Shown here: positions 29,360 to 40,992 of the stretch, one piece after another | Layout of the letters: each line of letters begins with the position of its first letter | Numbering within the stretch: the first letter of the stretch is position 1 | Assembly: GCA_015179125.1 (NCBI GenBank) | Contig: WHVA01000419.1 | Span: 38,899-102,898 of the forward strand | Direction: 5' to 3' | Length of the DNA stretch: 64,000 bases | Source of the DNA: Gautieria morchelliformis | Lineage: Eukaryota > Basidiomycota > Agaricomycetes > Gomphales > Gomphaceae | Program-made: the position numbers and the translations under genes | The notes under the pieces: model-generated | Told to the model about the DNA's origin: nothing | The model's database searches: none | What the model saw: the letters and a program-made list of their open reading frames with translations, nothing else

Positions 29360-31680
29360 TCTCATGTGACATTGTCAACAAACTGCAGAGTGCAGACCCG
29401 GGTAACCGGCAGCGTCCGGCGGCTACAGATCTGTCTCACAAGGCATTCTGGCAGCAAGCAGAGGACGCACAGCTCAATTTTGTCCGTATTTTCCATATCA
29501 AAAAGGGCTATGACCTGACAACTGCCGCACATAATTTCTGAACGAGGTCCCACGACTCCAACAGGCGTTATGTCCCACCGGACTGATAGTTTCCATTACT
29601 GGAGTCACAGCTGGGAGCATCACTACGTCAAGCTTCAAGAACGCATGTGACCTGGCGCACGCGTCGAGCGCAGCAGAGGCACCGGACATGATGTCAGGGA
29701 CATCGCACTCGACCGCGCTGTTCTACCTCGAGGCGACACCCGCGGCGTGCCCCACTATTGCTCACGCCTCATGGGGCCCCCCTCTCCTCGTGTCCACCCC
29801 GCTCGCGTGTATGCCAGCCGTGTCCCCTGCGCCGGAGATGGCGGAGCAGACGCACGCGGGGCGCCCCCCCCCCCCCCTTCTGCACGATGATGGCCCAGAG
29901 TCGCTCTTCTCCTTCACCTGATCACCACCACCGTCTTCAAGCAGGCCAAAGCATTCTCCCAGGAACCATCGCCCATGCTGGCAAACCCCGCGGCCACGAC
30001 GCTCCATGAGGGGGACCCCTTCCTCCTCACCCTCACGACGCTCGCAAAGGCGCTCTAGATGCCAGCGTGCGTCAGCCTCGCTCATGCGCTGCCCCATGTG
30101 CGTGGTGGCGGCGCGCTGTAGGATGGGCGAAGCTGAGCAGATGATTGAACTTGTACGGAACGAGCCGCGCATGGCCGCGATTCTCGTCGCGCAGAAGTTC
30201 ACCATCAGCATCCCACATGCACATGCCCCCGGCGTCGGCCCTGGAGCCATGAAGCGCGGTCCGCCGGAAGGGGCATAACACACGTGGACAGACCTAGACC
30301 GCCTGTGGCAGACGCTCACGCACTCCACCTCCCCGTGCTCAAACGGCTCGCCACGTCCGCCCACGGCCCCGAGGACGAGGCCGCGAACATGTACCCCACG
30401 TCCACAAGCTGCGTCGGGTGCGTGTTGCGTGTCCGACGTCCCACATCACGCATTCAAATTCCTCATGTTTAACCTCCATTCTTTACGCACTCGTGCTGAC
30501 GCGGCCCGATTTCATGCAGGCATCCGCCTGGCCTTCGACGGGCCGGTCCCTCCCCGCGCACCTGCGCCTGTCTTCGCCGCCCCTGCCTCGCCGCCCCTCC
30601 CCCCACCCCCACCCCAGCCGTCTTTTCCCCCTGCGCCCCCACACCGCCCACCCTCGCCTCTGCCTGCGCCCCACCCCCTCCGGCTCCTCCTTCGACTTGT
30701 CCACCACCATCCCTGCCTCAATCCACGCCCGCTGTCTGCGACCAAGGTCAACCCACTGACGTCATCCCCCCTGTCCACCGCCCGCTCTGTCTGGGCACGG
30801 GGCGCTTCGCGCCGCGATGCACAGGGTCATTCTTCCTTGTGATCGCGGCGCTCACACAGCCGTCGATCATGATGAACGTGCTGCGGAAGCGCTGACGTTG
30901 TGCATGGGACAGCGCGGCTCGCGGCCGACCATAAACCCTTCCACGCGTGTGCCCGCATGGGTCATGCCCGCGCTGAGCATATGAAGGAGCGCTGCACCCG
31001 CAGACGGAGCGGGGCGGGCGTGGTGCATAGTCTGAGGTCTGAGTACATGTAGCACGAGCCGTGGCGCACGGTTTGTGCACAGATATTCCCCTTCGCATAG
31101 TATCTTTTCAGCATTGAGAACATACTCACACTTGGTTCTTCCAATTACAACGACGGTAGCGATTATTTACAGACTACACTACAGCCTGTGCCAAATCACT
31201 CACCCTTCATTTCTTCTCGCATCATCTCCTCGTCACTCCCTTCACGCTCCCTTCTCCGTGCCCATTTATTCCTTCCAGGTACAGTAGCTCAGTAAGCGTT
31301 GTGTTGGCGTGGATGTGGGCGAGATAGAGTGTAAATACACAGAAGGAGAAGAAGGAGGGCTGTCTCGTGCTTGAGCACTTTCAAAGTAAACCCAAAGTAC
31401 TAATTTCAATCTCACCTGAGTCCCACTTCCGAATCACCATCAGCATGCAACTGATGAGCTGAAGACCGGTCGGCGGCCATGCACACATGCCAACCTGGCC
31501 TCGGCAGCAGGACCGGTTGCCTTATTGGGCAGTTGAGCGCACACAGGGGACCCACCTTTTGTCTGTGAGCGAGGTGGCGACCACGCTTGAGGCGACTGCA
31601 GCCCCATTCCCACCCCTCCATCCACAAGGTCCTCATACGCGTTCGCGTCTATCTGCACTGCGGCTTAAGGTACGGCAGCG
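29360..31680. other. GC-rich stretch with no recognised gene
   Basis: Several long frames exist on both strands (for example 29762-30364 minus and 30429-30842 plus). They are Pro-, Arg- or Ala-rich, overlap one another and show no motif. A run of 12 C lies at 29867-29878. One short plus-strand stretch near 30080-30200 (GEAEQMIELVRNEPRMAA) looks protein-like but was not identified. Confidence 0.3.
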
Positions 31681-31689
31681 CAGGGCTCT

Positions 31690-32310
31690 CCCTTATCTCA
31701 TACATGGCTGATGCAGCGATGGCACCCGTCCCAGTGCTGCTCGTACTATCTCCCGAGGCGGTTCGGTGCAGCACATGTTGCGACACGGGCATGCTCTTGG
31801 CCAAACTCCACCTGTACGGGGTGTCGGCGCGGTTCGGAAGGGCATTCTCGTCATCCCTGTGAGTAGGTGTCAGCGACGCAAGAATTAAAACTAAAAATCA
31901 AAAAGAATGGAAAACGGCGAAAATAATAGAACATAAGCGTCTCTACATTCCTCCACGGAATGGGCACGCGAAAGAGGTGGCGCCGTACAGCAAGTGGGGA
32001 CTGGAACTATAACCGGCGCACGGAACGACGGAAGCAACAGAAAAGGCAATCAATGGAAGCATCCAGCGCCAAAATCCGCTTGGCACCAGAAGCAACAGGG
32101 ACAGCGGCAAGTTGTCAAGATCGGGAAGAAGAAGCGCAAGAAGAGTATATAGCCAGGAACCCGAAGCCAGGAATCCGAAGCCGAGGGAACCCGCTCGGGA
32201 CACGTGGCGGCATGACAATTCATCTCTCAAGCGCCGGATGAGTCACGTGGGAGAAACCGTCGTCATCCGTATACTTTGGGGACGTAGAAGAGCCTCGGAT
32301 ACGCAAAGCA
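31690..32310 (+). repeat. Rep-M copy 2
   Basis: Same orientation as copy 1 (22650-23240). It begins in the conserved MADAAMAPVPVLLVLSP frame (31704) and runs through the A-rich stretch to the TCACGTGGGAG segment near 32230. Mismatches are scattered, including frame-changing ones after codon 35 of the short frame. Confidence 0.7.
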
Positions 32311-32399
32311 GACAGAACAAGGGCCAGGACAACGCCGTACAAGTCTGCATACCGCATCAGGCCACCTCATTGACACAACACTGCTCACGCCCATCAACT

Positions 32400-34700
32400 A
32401 CACGCTACGCAGCACGTAGACAGACAGGATAGTGGGCGCGCGGGCGCGGGGGGTAGAGGGCCGATGCACAGGCAAGAAGACGGGAGAAATCGCTCCAATG
32501 GAATGCAAAGGTGGGTGGGTCAGACCATGTCGCGCATGGTTAAGATGACGACAGAAAAAAACAGCGCAGAGTAAGCCACATACACAATGGCCGTTCAAGC
32601 AGCGCGCCACCAAGCGCCCTGACCTGAATGGTATGCAGGCATCTTGAAGGCAACAAACAGCGACCCCAATGAAACGACACGCACGACAAAGAACGAAGCC
32701 GCTCCCGTGCGCACGCTGCCACGATGAACCCCGCGCAAAAAACACTACACCAATCCCACTCGCGAGGACCTCGCCAAGAAAGACAAGCGTGTAATGCAGC
32801 AGGAGCGGCGCACGAGACACGCTCCATACAGTGCAAGAGCGACAGCGGCTGAATAAGCTCGTCGAGCGGCTCAACAAATCCTTCCCCCGCACAAGCAACC
32901 GCACCCCGGCCCCGCAGCGCCACAAAAATGCATCCCCCACCAGCCACCCATGTAGATACCACCCCCGCCGTCCGCGCAAGACAGGCAGAGAGGTCCGAGA
33001 CAGAGATAGAGACAGAGACGCAGAACCATCCGTGGCGGGTGCGTGGCAAGACTCGAATCCCGCCTTGACCCAGACGTACTGATAAATTCCAGCCTTCACC
33101 CTGAATCCACTGCCAAGCCACCCGTTTTTAGACGGTCGGATCACCCAGTGGATGAACGCATCTGACGAAAAGAGTAATGGCATAGGCATCGGCCTCGCAC
33201 GGGGGATGTGCACTCACGCCTCCACTCTGAAACCGTCCACCTCGACACGAGACAGAGATGATGCAGCATGAAAACGAAAAGAAACGCCGCCGCCCAATGC
33301 GGGCGGCACGAGTCAACTTCCCGCCCAGAGAAGAAGAACACCCCCCGAGAATGGGAGCACGAACCACACAACGAACATGACGAAGGAGCACTCACGGCAG
33401 CGGCGTCGTCAAATAAATACACACTATTCTCCTCCAGCCCCAACCCGTCCTCGCCCGAATCGCCCACACCATCGGTGTCGCCAGCAACCTCCCCCCGTCA
33501 TCAATGCCTGACTCGGCGGGCGTGCCGAGAACAGAGCAGGTGGGGGCATGATCCCCTGCCTCCTCCCCCGCACCCGCCTCAGACGGCTGCACAGGCGCAG
33601 AGCGGAGCCGTTTTAGGCTGGGACTGCTGACCGTTGTTGGGAGGGCCTAGTCAAAGTGACGGAGGCGGACCCAGGAGGCGCCTTGGTGATGGAGCGGTCG
33701 GCGAAGGAGAGACAGGGACGGGGTCTTTAAAAGTGGGTTCGGTGCCGTTTTGTGGAAGCAGCGGCGCTGCGGCAGTTTTTTTTCTGGCGCTGATCTCGGG
33801 CTCGTCGTCTGCACGGCGCCAAGGGAATCGGTTCCGTCCTTATTCCCCCATGGAGCGCTGTTATACCCAGACCGTGCTGTGTTCCATTCAGTGTGTGTGT
33901 GTGGCGTTGCGCGGGGTCCTGCGGCTGGTTCAGGGTTTGAGCCCGCATTTCCCGGACATGTGCGTTCCGATTCAGGCTGGAGCCCATGCCTGAGGCGGAC
34001 ACGTGGGCACGTGATTCAGAAGCATATGGGCTGGAGCCTCGTGGAGCCAGAGGCGTGTGTGAGAGTGGGGCGCGCGACCGCGTGGATACGATGGGCAGAC
34101 TCGGCCCTGGTGCGGTCTTGACGGACGCCGTGTCTAGGTCCATGTCCCCGTCCGTGTTGGCTCGGAGGGCGAGGTCGAGGCCGCGGGCGGGCGCATACGT
34201 GAGGTGCGCGGGACGCCTGTCGGCATGGCTCCCAGTAGAGGACGCGGGACCGTGCGGAATCCGTCGAGGAGAGGCTATGGTTCGGAGTATGGCCGTGCCG
34301 GCGTAGACGTAGGCAAGACAGGGTGGAACGTAGTCGCGAGCATCCTGTTTGGAGGAGGCTGGCGAGACGGCGGAATGGTCACGATCATGGTCGGGCTCTT
34401 GTTGATAGAACACGGTCACCAGAGCGGACATCAAAAGGGGGATTGAGCAGCGGGGTGGAGTATGATACACGAATGAATAGGACAACGACACGACGACCGT
34501 GATGAATGGGGGCGAGTGAAAGGAAAAGTGAAAGGAAGGTCGTGTGAGAGGAAAGTAGAAGGAGGGCGGGTGAAAGGAACAATCAAAGGAACAGCCAAAG
34601 GAACAGTCAAATGAAAGGTTGGGTCCAGTGGGCATAATAAGCACAGTTGAGAAAACAGGGAGCAGAGGAGCACGTGCCGCCGTCTGACCTCGTCTCACTC
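32400..34700. repeat. Repeat-derived block; parts recur inverted at 62.25-63.1 kb
   Basis: The ends of this block (32410-32640 and about 33600-33870) recur in reverse orientation at 62250-63110, where the middle is deleted. A minus frame of 323 codons (34698-33727) is Pro/Arg/Ser-rich with tandem FDCSFGCSF-like repeats and no domain. A short array of AAAGGAAC-type units lies at 34555-34620. No transposase or tRNA was seen. Confidence 0.55.
33070..33430 (-). repeat. Left arm of a 0.35-kb inverted repeat
   Basis: Reverse complement of 35252-35607 with scattered mismatches. Both arms keep a frame containing SCSHSRGVFFFSGREVDSCR. The arms are separated by about 1.8 kb. Confidence 0.75.
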
Positions 34701-34707
34701 ACAACCG

Positions 34708-35240
34708 AATTCGGTATTGACGCTTAACGACGATTTACCGTGACGGCTCAAGGAAGGAATGACACCACCGATAGCCTCGCTCGAGCGGAGAGGGCGTGTG
34801 TGAGCTACCCTGTCGGGCGAGGGGTAGCGAAATGAATAGCTGGGTGTGTATACCGGTAGGGGTGTGGGGACAGCGGCTCAGAGGTTTCATCCTCCTTCAT
34901 CATTCGTGCGCGGCATTGTCTTACCGTTTCATCGTCCCATGTCATTCTCTCACGCTTCCATCTCATGTTTCCATCTCATTCTCATCCTATCGTCCTCTCA
35001 TCACATCGTCCCACCAAGTCATTCTCCCTTGTCTCGGAGTTCACGCGGGTGCGACCGCGAGCGCTCGATCCGAGTCATTCAACTCATCATTGGCTCGTGT
35101 TGTCCCCTCACTGTGTCGTTTCATTCTCTCACGTGGCCTGCATCACATCCTCTAGCTCCAGAGACACCATTTAACCTTCCTCAACGCCAAGGGCCTAGAC
35201 CTTCATGGTGACAAAAGACAGGCGGACGTGAAGCAGCTGT
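34708..35240 (+). repeat. Rep-A partial copy
   Basis: Matches the first part of Rep-A copy 1 from its left end (TATTGACGCTTAACGACG here) through the segment with CATCCTCTAGCTCCAG. It ends where the inverted-repeat arm at 35252 starts. The WD40-relic half is absent. Confidence 0.7.
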
Positions 35241-35251
35241 CGATGCCGTCG

Positions 35252-35607
35252 GCTGGAGGAGAATGGTGTGGATTTATTTGACGACGCCACTGCCGTGAGT
35301 GTTCCTTCGTCATGTTCGTTGTGTGCTTCGTGCTCTCATTCTCGGGGGGTGTTCTTCTTCTCTGGGCGGGAAGTCGACTCGTGCCGCCCGCATTGGGCGG
35401 CGGCGTTTCTTTTCTTTCTCATGCTGCATTGTTTCTGTCTCGTGTCAAGGTGGACGGTTTCAGAGTGGGGGCGCGAGTGCGCATCCCCCTTGCGAGGCCG
35501 ATGCCTATGCCATTACTCTTTTCGTCAGATGCGTTCATCCACTGGGTGGTCCGACCGTCTAAAAACGGGTGGCTTGACAGTGGATTCAGGGTGAAGGCTG
35601 GACTTGA
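35252..35607 (+). repeat. Right arm of the 0.35-kb inverted repeat
   Basis: Partner of 33070-33430. It starts GGCTGGAGGAGAATGG and ends near GATTCAGGGTGAAGGCTGGA. It sits between a partial Rep-A and Rep-A copy 2. Confidence 0.75.
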
Positions 35608-35626
35608 TCAGCACAAGAAACCGACC

Positions 35627-37765
35627 CCCGGATTCTTAAACAGGGTTCCATTTGAGGCTACATGGAACTTTGAAATTCACTAGCTAGTTGGAGCATCCAG
35701 AGGTCAAGGAGCCCGCGTCGGCACCTGTCCGAGGCTCTTCCCATTCACAGTTAGCTTCGAATCTTTCTGTATACCAACAAATAATTTTTATCAAATATTT
35801 CAATATTACAGGTGTTTTCTGATATAGTAGGCTATCGACGATCCGCGCTACTATGTCAACGAAAAGGAAGCTGTTGCTAGCGCCAATGCGAATACGTCTG
35901 GTGAAAAGGACATACCATAATGGCCCAGTCAGGACATTTATCATTCATGAGTCAGGCACGCGAAGATCATAGCCTCCGTGCGCAACACAGCCATTGCGTC
36001 GCAGCTGCCCAAGCTAAACCATATAATCTGATGGCCCCCGGTGTCAGGATCAACACATGTAGACTGATAGGGATGAAGTTAAGTTGACTTACCGAAGATT
36101 TTGACTAACTCACTGCTATATACCCACGGCACCTGTCCCCAAGCTAAGCCGTCCCGATGAGATGTGTGTACTACCCATCTGGCGCTTGAGAGATGAATTG
36201 TGGCTGGCGGGCACGTGTCGGGAGCGTTCCTTCGGCTTCGCGGTCCTGACTTCGGGTTCACTTCTTGCGCTTCTTCCTCCCGATCTTGGCAACTTGCCTG
36301 TTGCCAATCGGAGCTTGGCGCTGGATGCTTCCATTGAGTGCCTTTTCTGCCGCTTCCGTACTTCCGTGTGCCGGTTATAGCGCCAGTCCCCACTTTCTGT
36401 ACGGCGCAACCCGTTTTTGTCCATGAGCGCGGAGACATATGCTCCATCAGGTGTCTACTCGGCTCTCCAGAAAGCGCATCGTCTCGGGATCCGATGACGA
36501 GACGATCCGGGTCACCGGGTGTGGGACCCAGAAATGCTTGTTTCTTATATCACCGAGCGTGAGTAGCCGATATATATATACTGAGCGCTCGGCACCCTAC
36601 TTCCACACGCCGATCAGGGCAGGTATTGATATGTGTGGCGTGATGGATGATCGCCGCGTGATCGTGATCGCGTGGCGTAATTGCGTGCAGGTGACCTGAT
36701 CGTGATCGGTTGGCGCGTGCCTGATCGGGGTCGAGGTGCAAGCCCTTGGAGTTGAGGGGAGTTAAATGGTGCTGATGAGTGTCGCCGGAGCCAAGGATGT
36801 GATGTTGAAGATGGTGGGAGAATGGAACGGCACGGTGAGAGGACAACACGAGCCAATGAGGAGTGGGACGACTTGGATGGACGAGTGCCCACGCTCGCAC
36901 CCGCATGGACTCTGAGACAAGGGAGAATGGCGGGTGGGGACGATGAGATGAGAGGAAGACAGGATGCAGATGAGATGGAAGGATGTGAGAATCACCTGGG
37001 ACGATGAAACGGTAAGACAATGCCATGCACGAACGATGAAGGACCGACGAAACCTCTTGAGTTAATGAGTACGATGGATGACACATCGACACTGCAGTGC
37101 ATCAAGGAGCCAATGAGTTGATCCTGAATCAATTCAGCCCACACTCATCCTAACCCACCCGGCATGAGTCTGAGGTATTCGGCCATAGTGTTGAGTGTAA
37201 ACAACTTGTGTTCGACACATACTTGGAGGGAAGCCCTCGGTGAGGCAGATACCTGATATTTGAAATGTTCCACTCTCCCCCATATTCTTGAGTTGACATT
37301 CTGGTCAATGTAAGGATAACATTGAGCCAAGGAAAGATGGGGAAAACCAGAAAGTCCCTCGATGCCTAGGTCCAAGACAGAATCATTCTTGACAGGCAGG
37401 ACAATGCGATCTACGTTGGAGTTACCAAAGCCAACCAACCAGGCCCCTCTCCGTCGGCTTGTATTGTCGGTCCCGACCCTACAACACGCATTCCCGCCAG
37501 TCCCACCTCTTCCACCACACCTCATTCCCTCCTCTATCACGCGTCGAGCTCATCCTTCCTCCACTGACGCCGACACCCCTACTGTCTCCCATATTCCCCG
37601 TCCCACGCCAGTCTAGCTGAGCAGATTGCCTTTATCAACCTCCGCACCTGGTCACGCACTGTCCCCGCACCGCAACCTGCATGCCTGCCAAGCCATCTGT
37701 TTTCCGCTCGAGCGAGGCTATTGGTGGTGTCCTTGCCTCCTCGAGCTGCGGTAAAGCGTTGTTAA
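35627..37765 (-). repeat. Rep-A copy 2
   Basis: Starts at CGGATTCTTAAACAGGGTTCC, as copy 3 does at 54117, and ends near GTTAACCATCAATACC (about 37765). Compared with copy 3 it lacks about 0.6 kb after the TA run. It contains the WD40 relic, a minus frame conserved with copy 3 (SNSFLFVDIVARIVDSLLYQ, 35870-35811), and the Rep-A end segment. Confidence 0.78.
36425..36560 (+). pseudogene. WD40-repeat relic in Rep-A copy 2
   Basis: Across one frame change this reads GAETYAPSGVYSA, then RIVSGSDDETIRVTGCG. It is the same blade as in copies 1 and 3 with an 8-9 base gap before the frame change. It is non-functional. Confidence 0.7.
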
Positions 37766-37913
37766 CCATCAATACCGGTACGGTGCGTGAGCATCGTCAC
37801 CTCTAGATTGCACATCGGAGATTTTAGAATACAGAATTTATATACCTACAATCCACATCTTGACCCTGTGCCCATGGGCGCTATAGTTACCATTGTTATT
37901 GCTTCCGCTCATT

Positions 37914-38809
37914 ATGACCACTAACCAGTATAATCGGAACCCTACAGGGAGGAACCAATACACGGAGTGTCATGGGTGCACCATCCCCATACAACTATAG
38001 ATTGTACTAGTCTAAGTGAAAATCTACTGAAGCTGAGCAAAAAACGATGAGGTAATAAGCAATCACCTAATCGAATATCACCATCGTGGCATCACAAGTG
38101 GAAAATAAATGAGTGACTTACTTGGGGTCAAGCACCAGGTGAAAATAAGGTAAATAAACACTTTCTTCCTTTGAATAGCAACTCAGGACAATCAGTGGAA
38201 CAACTGTAGATCATCGGCGTGCAGTATTAGGGCGAACTGCTTCTGGTGCAACAACTCGTGCTCTCCCAGAGACTGTAAAGTGGCAACTTGTTTTAGATTG
38301 GGCCCAAACTGATTGTGGAGGCCATTGCAGGGAGACTGGGAACCATTTAACTCAGTAAGTCAAATAAGTAGCTGTTTCAGTCTTGACTTATGTTGACCGT
38401 TCAAGGGAGTATGTTAGGGATGAGATGCGGATCCAAGATCCACTAGGGTTTGAGCTTCGTGAACCTACCGCTAAGAAAATATCCCAGCAAGCATTAGTTG
38501 TCCTTGGACCACATCATGAGTGGAGGGGGACGGTCATGACAAACTATCAAAGATCGGGTTTCCGGTTTGGGCCCTTCGAGACATGTGGTCAGGTAAATGG
38601 TTGGGAATCTGGGTGGTTCCCAATAATCGGTTGAAGCATGCCATCGCATATCTATATCTACCCTTGGTTGAAAGCCTTGGTGGTTCATGACTTGTGAGAC
38701 AGCATAAACTTTGATATATTGCTTATTGGATATTAGGTATGCCAATTCAAACCACCACAGACTGTGGCAGTGAAACTATCACAGTTTTCGGCCTTGCACA
38801 TGCAATGCA
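37914..38809 (+). pseudogene. Integrase-core (DDE) gene, 5' part
   Basis: First half of a basidiomycete integrase-core protein. The likely start is ATG 37914 (NQYNRNPTGRNQYTECHGC), with the frame disturbed near 37998. After an unclear intron come ALPETVKWQLVLDWAQ (about 38270), a 51-nt intron (38355-38405), and LQ-type block DPLGFELREPTAKKI leading to LGPHHEW. One base is missing in the run AGGGGGA at 38524-38529, after which the family frame resumes with GDGHDKLSKIGFPVW (first catalytic Asp), WSGKWLGIWVVPNNRLKHAI, a 57-nt intron (38680-38736) and TTDCGSET (second Asp). The exon ends at 38809, with gypsy-3 inside the next intron. These DDE proteins look like domesticated or orphan transposon integrases; function is unknown. 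Confidence 0.72.
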
Positions 38810-38813
38810 GTAG

Positions 38814-39506
38814 TGTTACGTATCGAGATTTCCGCTAAGTCGGAACTGGAAAGGACGGCGGCTTCAACTTATAGGTTGCGCCCCCGATGAACTATCGTCC
38901 TAAGTATTTCAGAACTGAGTCGGAAGTCGGAAAGTACTGAACTAAAGGTTTGGTCGGAACTTGAGTTGGAACTGAGGCGGAAGACGGAAGACGGAAGGCT
39001 GAGGAAGACTGAGATCTTGCTAGACTCGCTGTGCTAAGAACAGGAGATGGAGCGAAGGAAATCAAGTATCGAAGGTGATTATCTGATTGCAGAAAAAGAG
39101 ACATACATGACAGGCTTTTTTATACAAAGAGCTGAGACAACAGGTAATGATATGGTACTAAGCAAATTCCGGAGGAAGCGGAAGTCGAGTACAATGTGTG
39201 GGAACTAACTATTGGGAACAATGGGACTACAAGGGGGGTTCAGGGTAAGGTAGAACAATGGCAAAGAACAAGGGGTCGGGAAAACATATCTGACAATGAA
39301 CTACAAGGGTGACCGGATATGTGGTTTTGATGAACTCTGAGGTGGGTCCGGTGGGTCCGAGTAATAGAGTCGAAAGAACAAGGGAAATGTACAAGGGGCG
39401 GAATGTCGGAATTATCGGAGGGGCAGAATGTGTTGCGGAAATATCGGAGGGGCGGAAAGGTGTGGCGGAACTGAGGGTCGGAAGTCGGAAATGAACGGTT
39501 GTAACA
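38814..39506 (-). repeat. gypsy-3 3' LTR
   Basis: 693 bp from TGTTACGTATCG to GTTGTAACA on the plus strand. It is identical to 46628-47320 except for about 5 substitutions, mostly transitions. Confidence 0.95.
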
Positions 39507-39519
39507 GTATCTCCCTTCT
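39507..39519 (-). other. gypsy-3 polypurine tract
   Basis: On the minus strand AGAAGGGAGATAC directly precedes the 3' LTR (TGTTAC). Position and purine content fit the plus-strand primer site. Confidence 0.55.
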
Positions 39520-39628
39520 AAGGTCTAGCCCTGCAAGACCACAGGTCGGATCACGTGACCTGTGAACAAACGCGTTGGAGTTCAAAAAAATAGGCTGAGG
39601 AACAAACACGTCTCCTTTCCATTCCATC

Positions 39629-40861
39629 ATGAGTGCTCCAGTAGACTTCTCCAAAATGTCCAGCGCCGAGATGAAGCAGCATTTTGCTGATATGCTTGCG
39701 CAGAAGGAATTGGCCGAAAAACGCGAGGCTGAGGAAGCGGCGCGGAAAGAGAAGGAGCATCTGGAGGAGGAGCGCAAGGAGAAAGAGCGCAAGGAACAGG
39801 AGTGTCGGGAACAGGAGCGGAAGGAGAAGGAGGAGTGTGACCATAAATGTCACGAGGAGGAGTCGCATGTCCGCGAAGAACAGCGGAAATGGGACGCGGC
39901 CAAAAAAGCTGCGGAAGACAAGGCCGCGGCGGAAAAGGCGGGACAATCCCGGGTGAGTTGGAAAGGTTCTGCGTATAGTCCCAAGACTGACAGAAAAACT
40001 TGGCAGAAAATAATCGTCGAATCCGATTCCGAACCGGAGTCGGAAGACACCGCAGAAAACACACCGACCCCAGAAGGCAAGGGGAAGCAGAAAGAAGGTG
40101 CTCCCTTGCCTAACATCGTTGCGGAGCGGAAACGGAGGGCCGACGAGTTCCAAAAGGCTCGGAAAGAGAAGATGGCCCGCATCATCGACCTTCGGGAGTT
40201 GGGACCGGAGAATCCCGCGACCCGGAAGCGGAAGACAAGGGACGGGGAAGAAGAAAAGGCGCCTTGTGACACATGCGAGGTGAAGGGGCAAGATTGCGTA
40301 TGGTCGGAAAATCCGCGGGAAACCGCCTGCGAATGGTGCCGCGACAAGAAGAGGCGGTGCGTCGTGGACAGCTGTTCCGCGAGGGTGGAGCGGAAAAGGC
40401 GGAAAGTTGAGACCGAGGGGCCAGAAACCCCAAAGTCAAAACCAAGGCCTAGAGGGAAGAAGACGGCGAAAAGGGTTCCGGCGACTGGGAAGGCGGACAT
40501 GTCGCCTTTGCTTGACATCGCCGAATCTCTGAGGGGTATCCGGAGATCCCAGCGCGGGATCCGGAACACACTCGAGGAGATGTCCGCAGTTCAACAGCAA
40601 CAGCTGTTGAGCTTCCAGAACCAGATGACGGTCTTGTCAACGGTTGTGGAGCAAATCAAGCGGGAGTTCCAGTGGCGGAATAATATGCTCCGGGAACGAA
40701 TGGAGTGGAGGATGCAGGAGGAGCATGGTGTGGAAGCGGGTCCGAGTCAGGTGGTGGATACGAGGGTGGGGACCGAGTTGGTCAACGTGGAGATAGGTCA
40801 TGCGGAAGAGGGTGCGGAAGCGGAGAACAAGGGTGAAGTGGAAACAATGAGGGAGGAGTAG
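39629..40861 (+). CDS. Antisense gypsy-3 gene: coiled-coil protein with six-Cys cluster
   Basis: An intact 410-codon frame on the strand opposite gag-pol, filling the space between the pol stop (40993) and the 3' LTR. ATG 39629 starts MSAPVDFSKMSSAEMKQHF. Residues about 20-105 are an uninterrupted Glu/Lys/Arg coiled coil. A Ser/Glu-rich segment with a basic region follows. Near residues 212-245 is CX2CX5CX(11)CX2CX5C (CDTCEVKGQDC ... CEWCRDKKRRC), close to a fungal Zn2Cys6 binuclear cluster and followed by a basic stretch. A second coiled coil (about 290-345) and an acidic tail end the protein. Zinc and nucleic acid or chromatin binding are inferred. The intact frame contrasts with the broken pol, which suggests it is coding. 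Its own promoter would lie between 39507 and 39628 or in the LTR. Confidence 0.8.
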   Translation: MSAPVDFSKMSSAEMKQHFADMLAQKELAEKREAEEAARKEKEHLEEERKEKERKEQECREQERKEKEECDHKCHEEESHVREEQRKWDAAKKAAEDKAAAEKAGQSRVSWKGSAYSPKTDRKTWQKIIVESDSEPESEDTAENTPTPEGKGKQKEGAPLPNIVAERKRRADEFQKARKEKMARIIDLRELGPENPATRKRKTRDGEEEKAPCDTCEVKGQDCVWSENPRETACEWCRDKKRRCVVDSCSARVERKRRKVETEGPETPKSKPRPRGKKTAKRVPATGKADMSPLLDIAESLRGIRRSQRGIRNTLEEMSAVQQQQLLSFQNQMTVLSTVVEQIKREFQWRNNMLRERMEWRMQEEHGVEAGPSQVVDTRVGTELVNVEIGHAEEGAEAENKGEVETMREE

Positions 40862-40992
40862 GGTGTCGGGGTGACTTGTAATAATTTTCTTGAAGTGTCA
40901 GAAATTAGCGTATCGGAATAATAATCGGGTTTTAACAATGACTTGAGAATTTGTAAGAAAGCAATGGGTGTCGGAAATGAGGGCGGAAATGA

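Noticed and set aside
29762-30842. Long overlapping frames on both strands in a GC-rich stretch
   Set aside because: High GC lowers stop frequency. The frames overlap on opposite strands and show no motif or splice signals I could trust.
33727-34698. Minus-strand open frame of 323 codons
   Set aside because: Low-complexity Pro/Arg/Ser sequence with simple repeats, no domain, and part of a dispersed repeat whose other copy (62.3 kb) does not preserve the frame.
39551-40569. Long minus-strand frames opposite the antisense gypsy-3 gene
   Set aside because: Ser/Arg/Phe-rich mirror translations of the Glu/Lys-rich coiled coil. The plus-strand frame has the sensible composition and the cysteine cluster.
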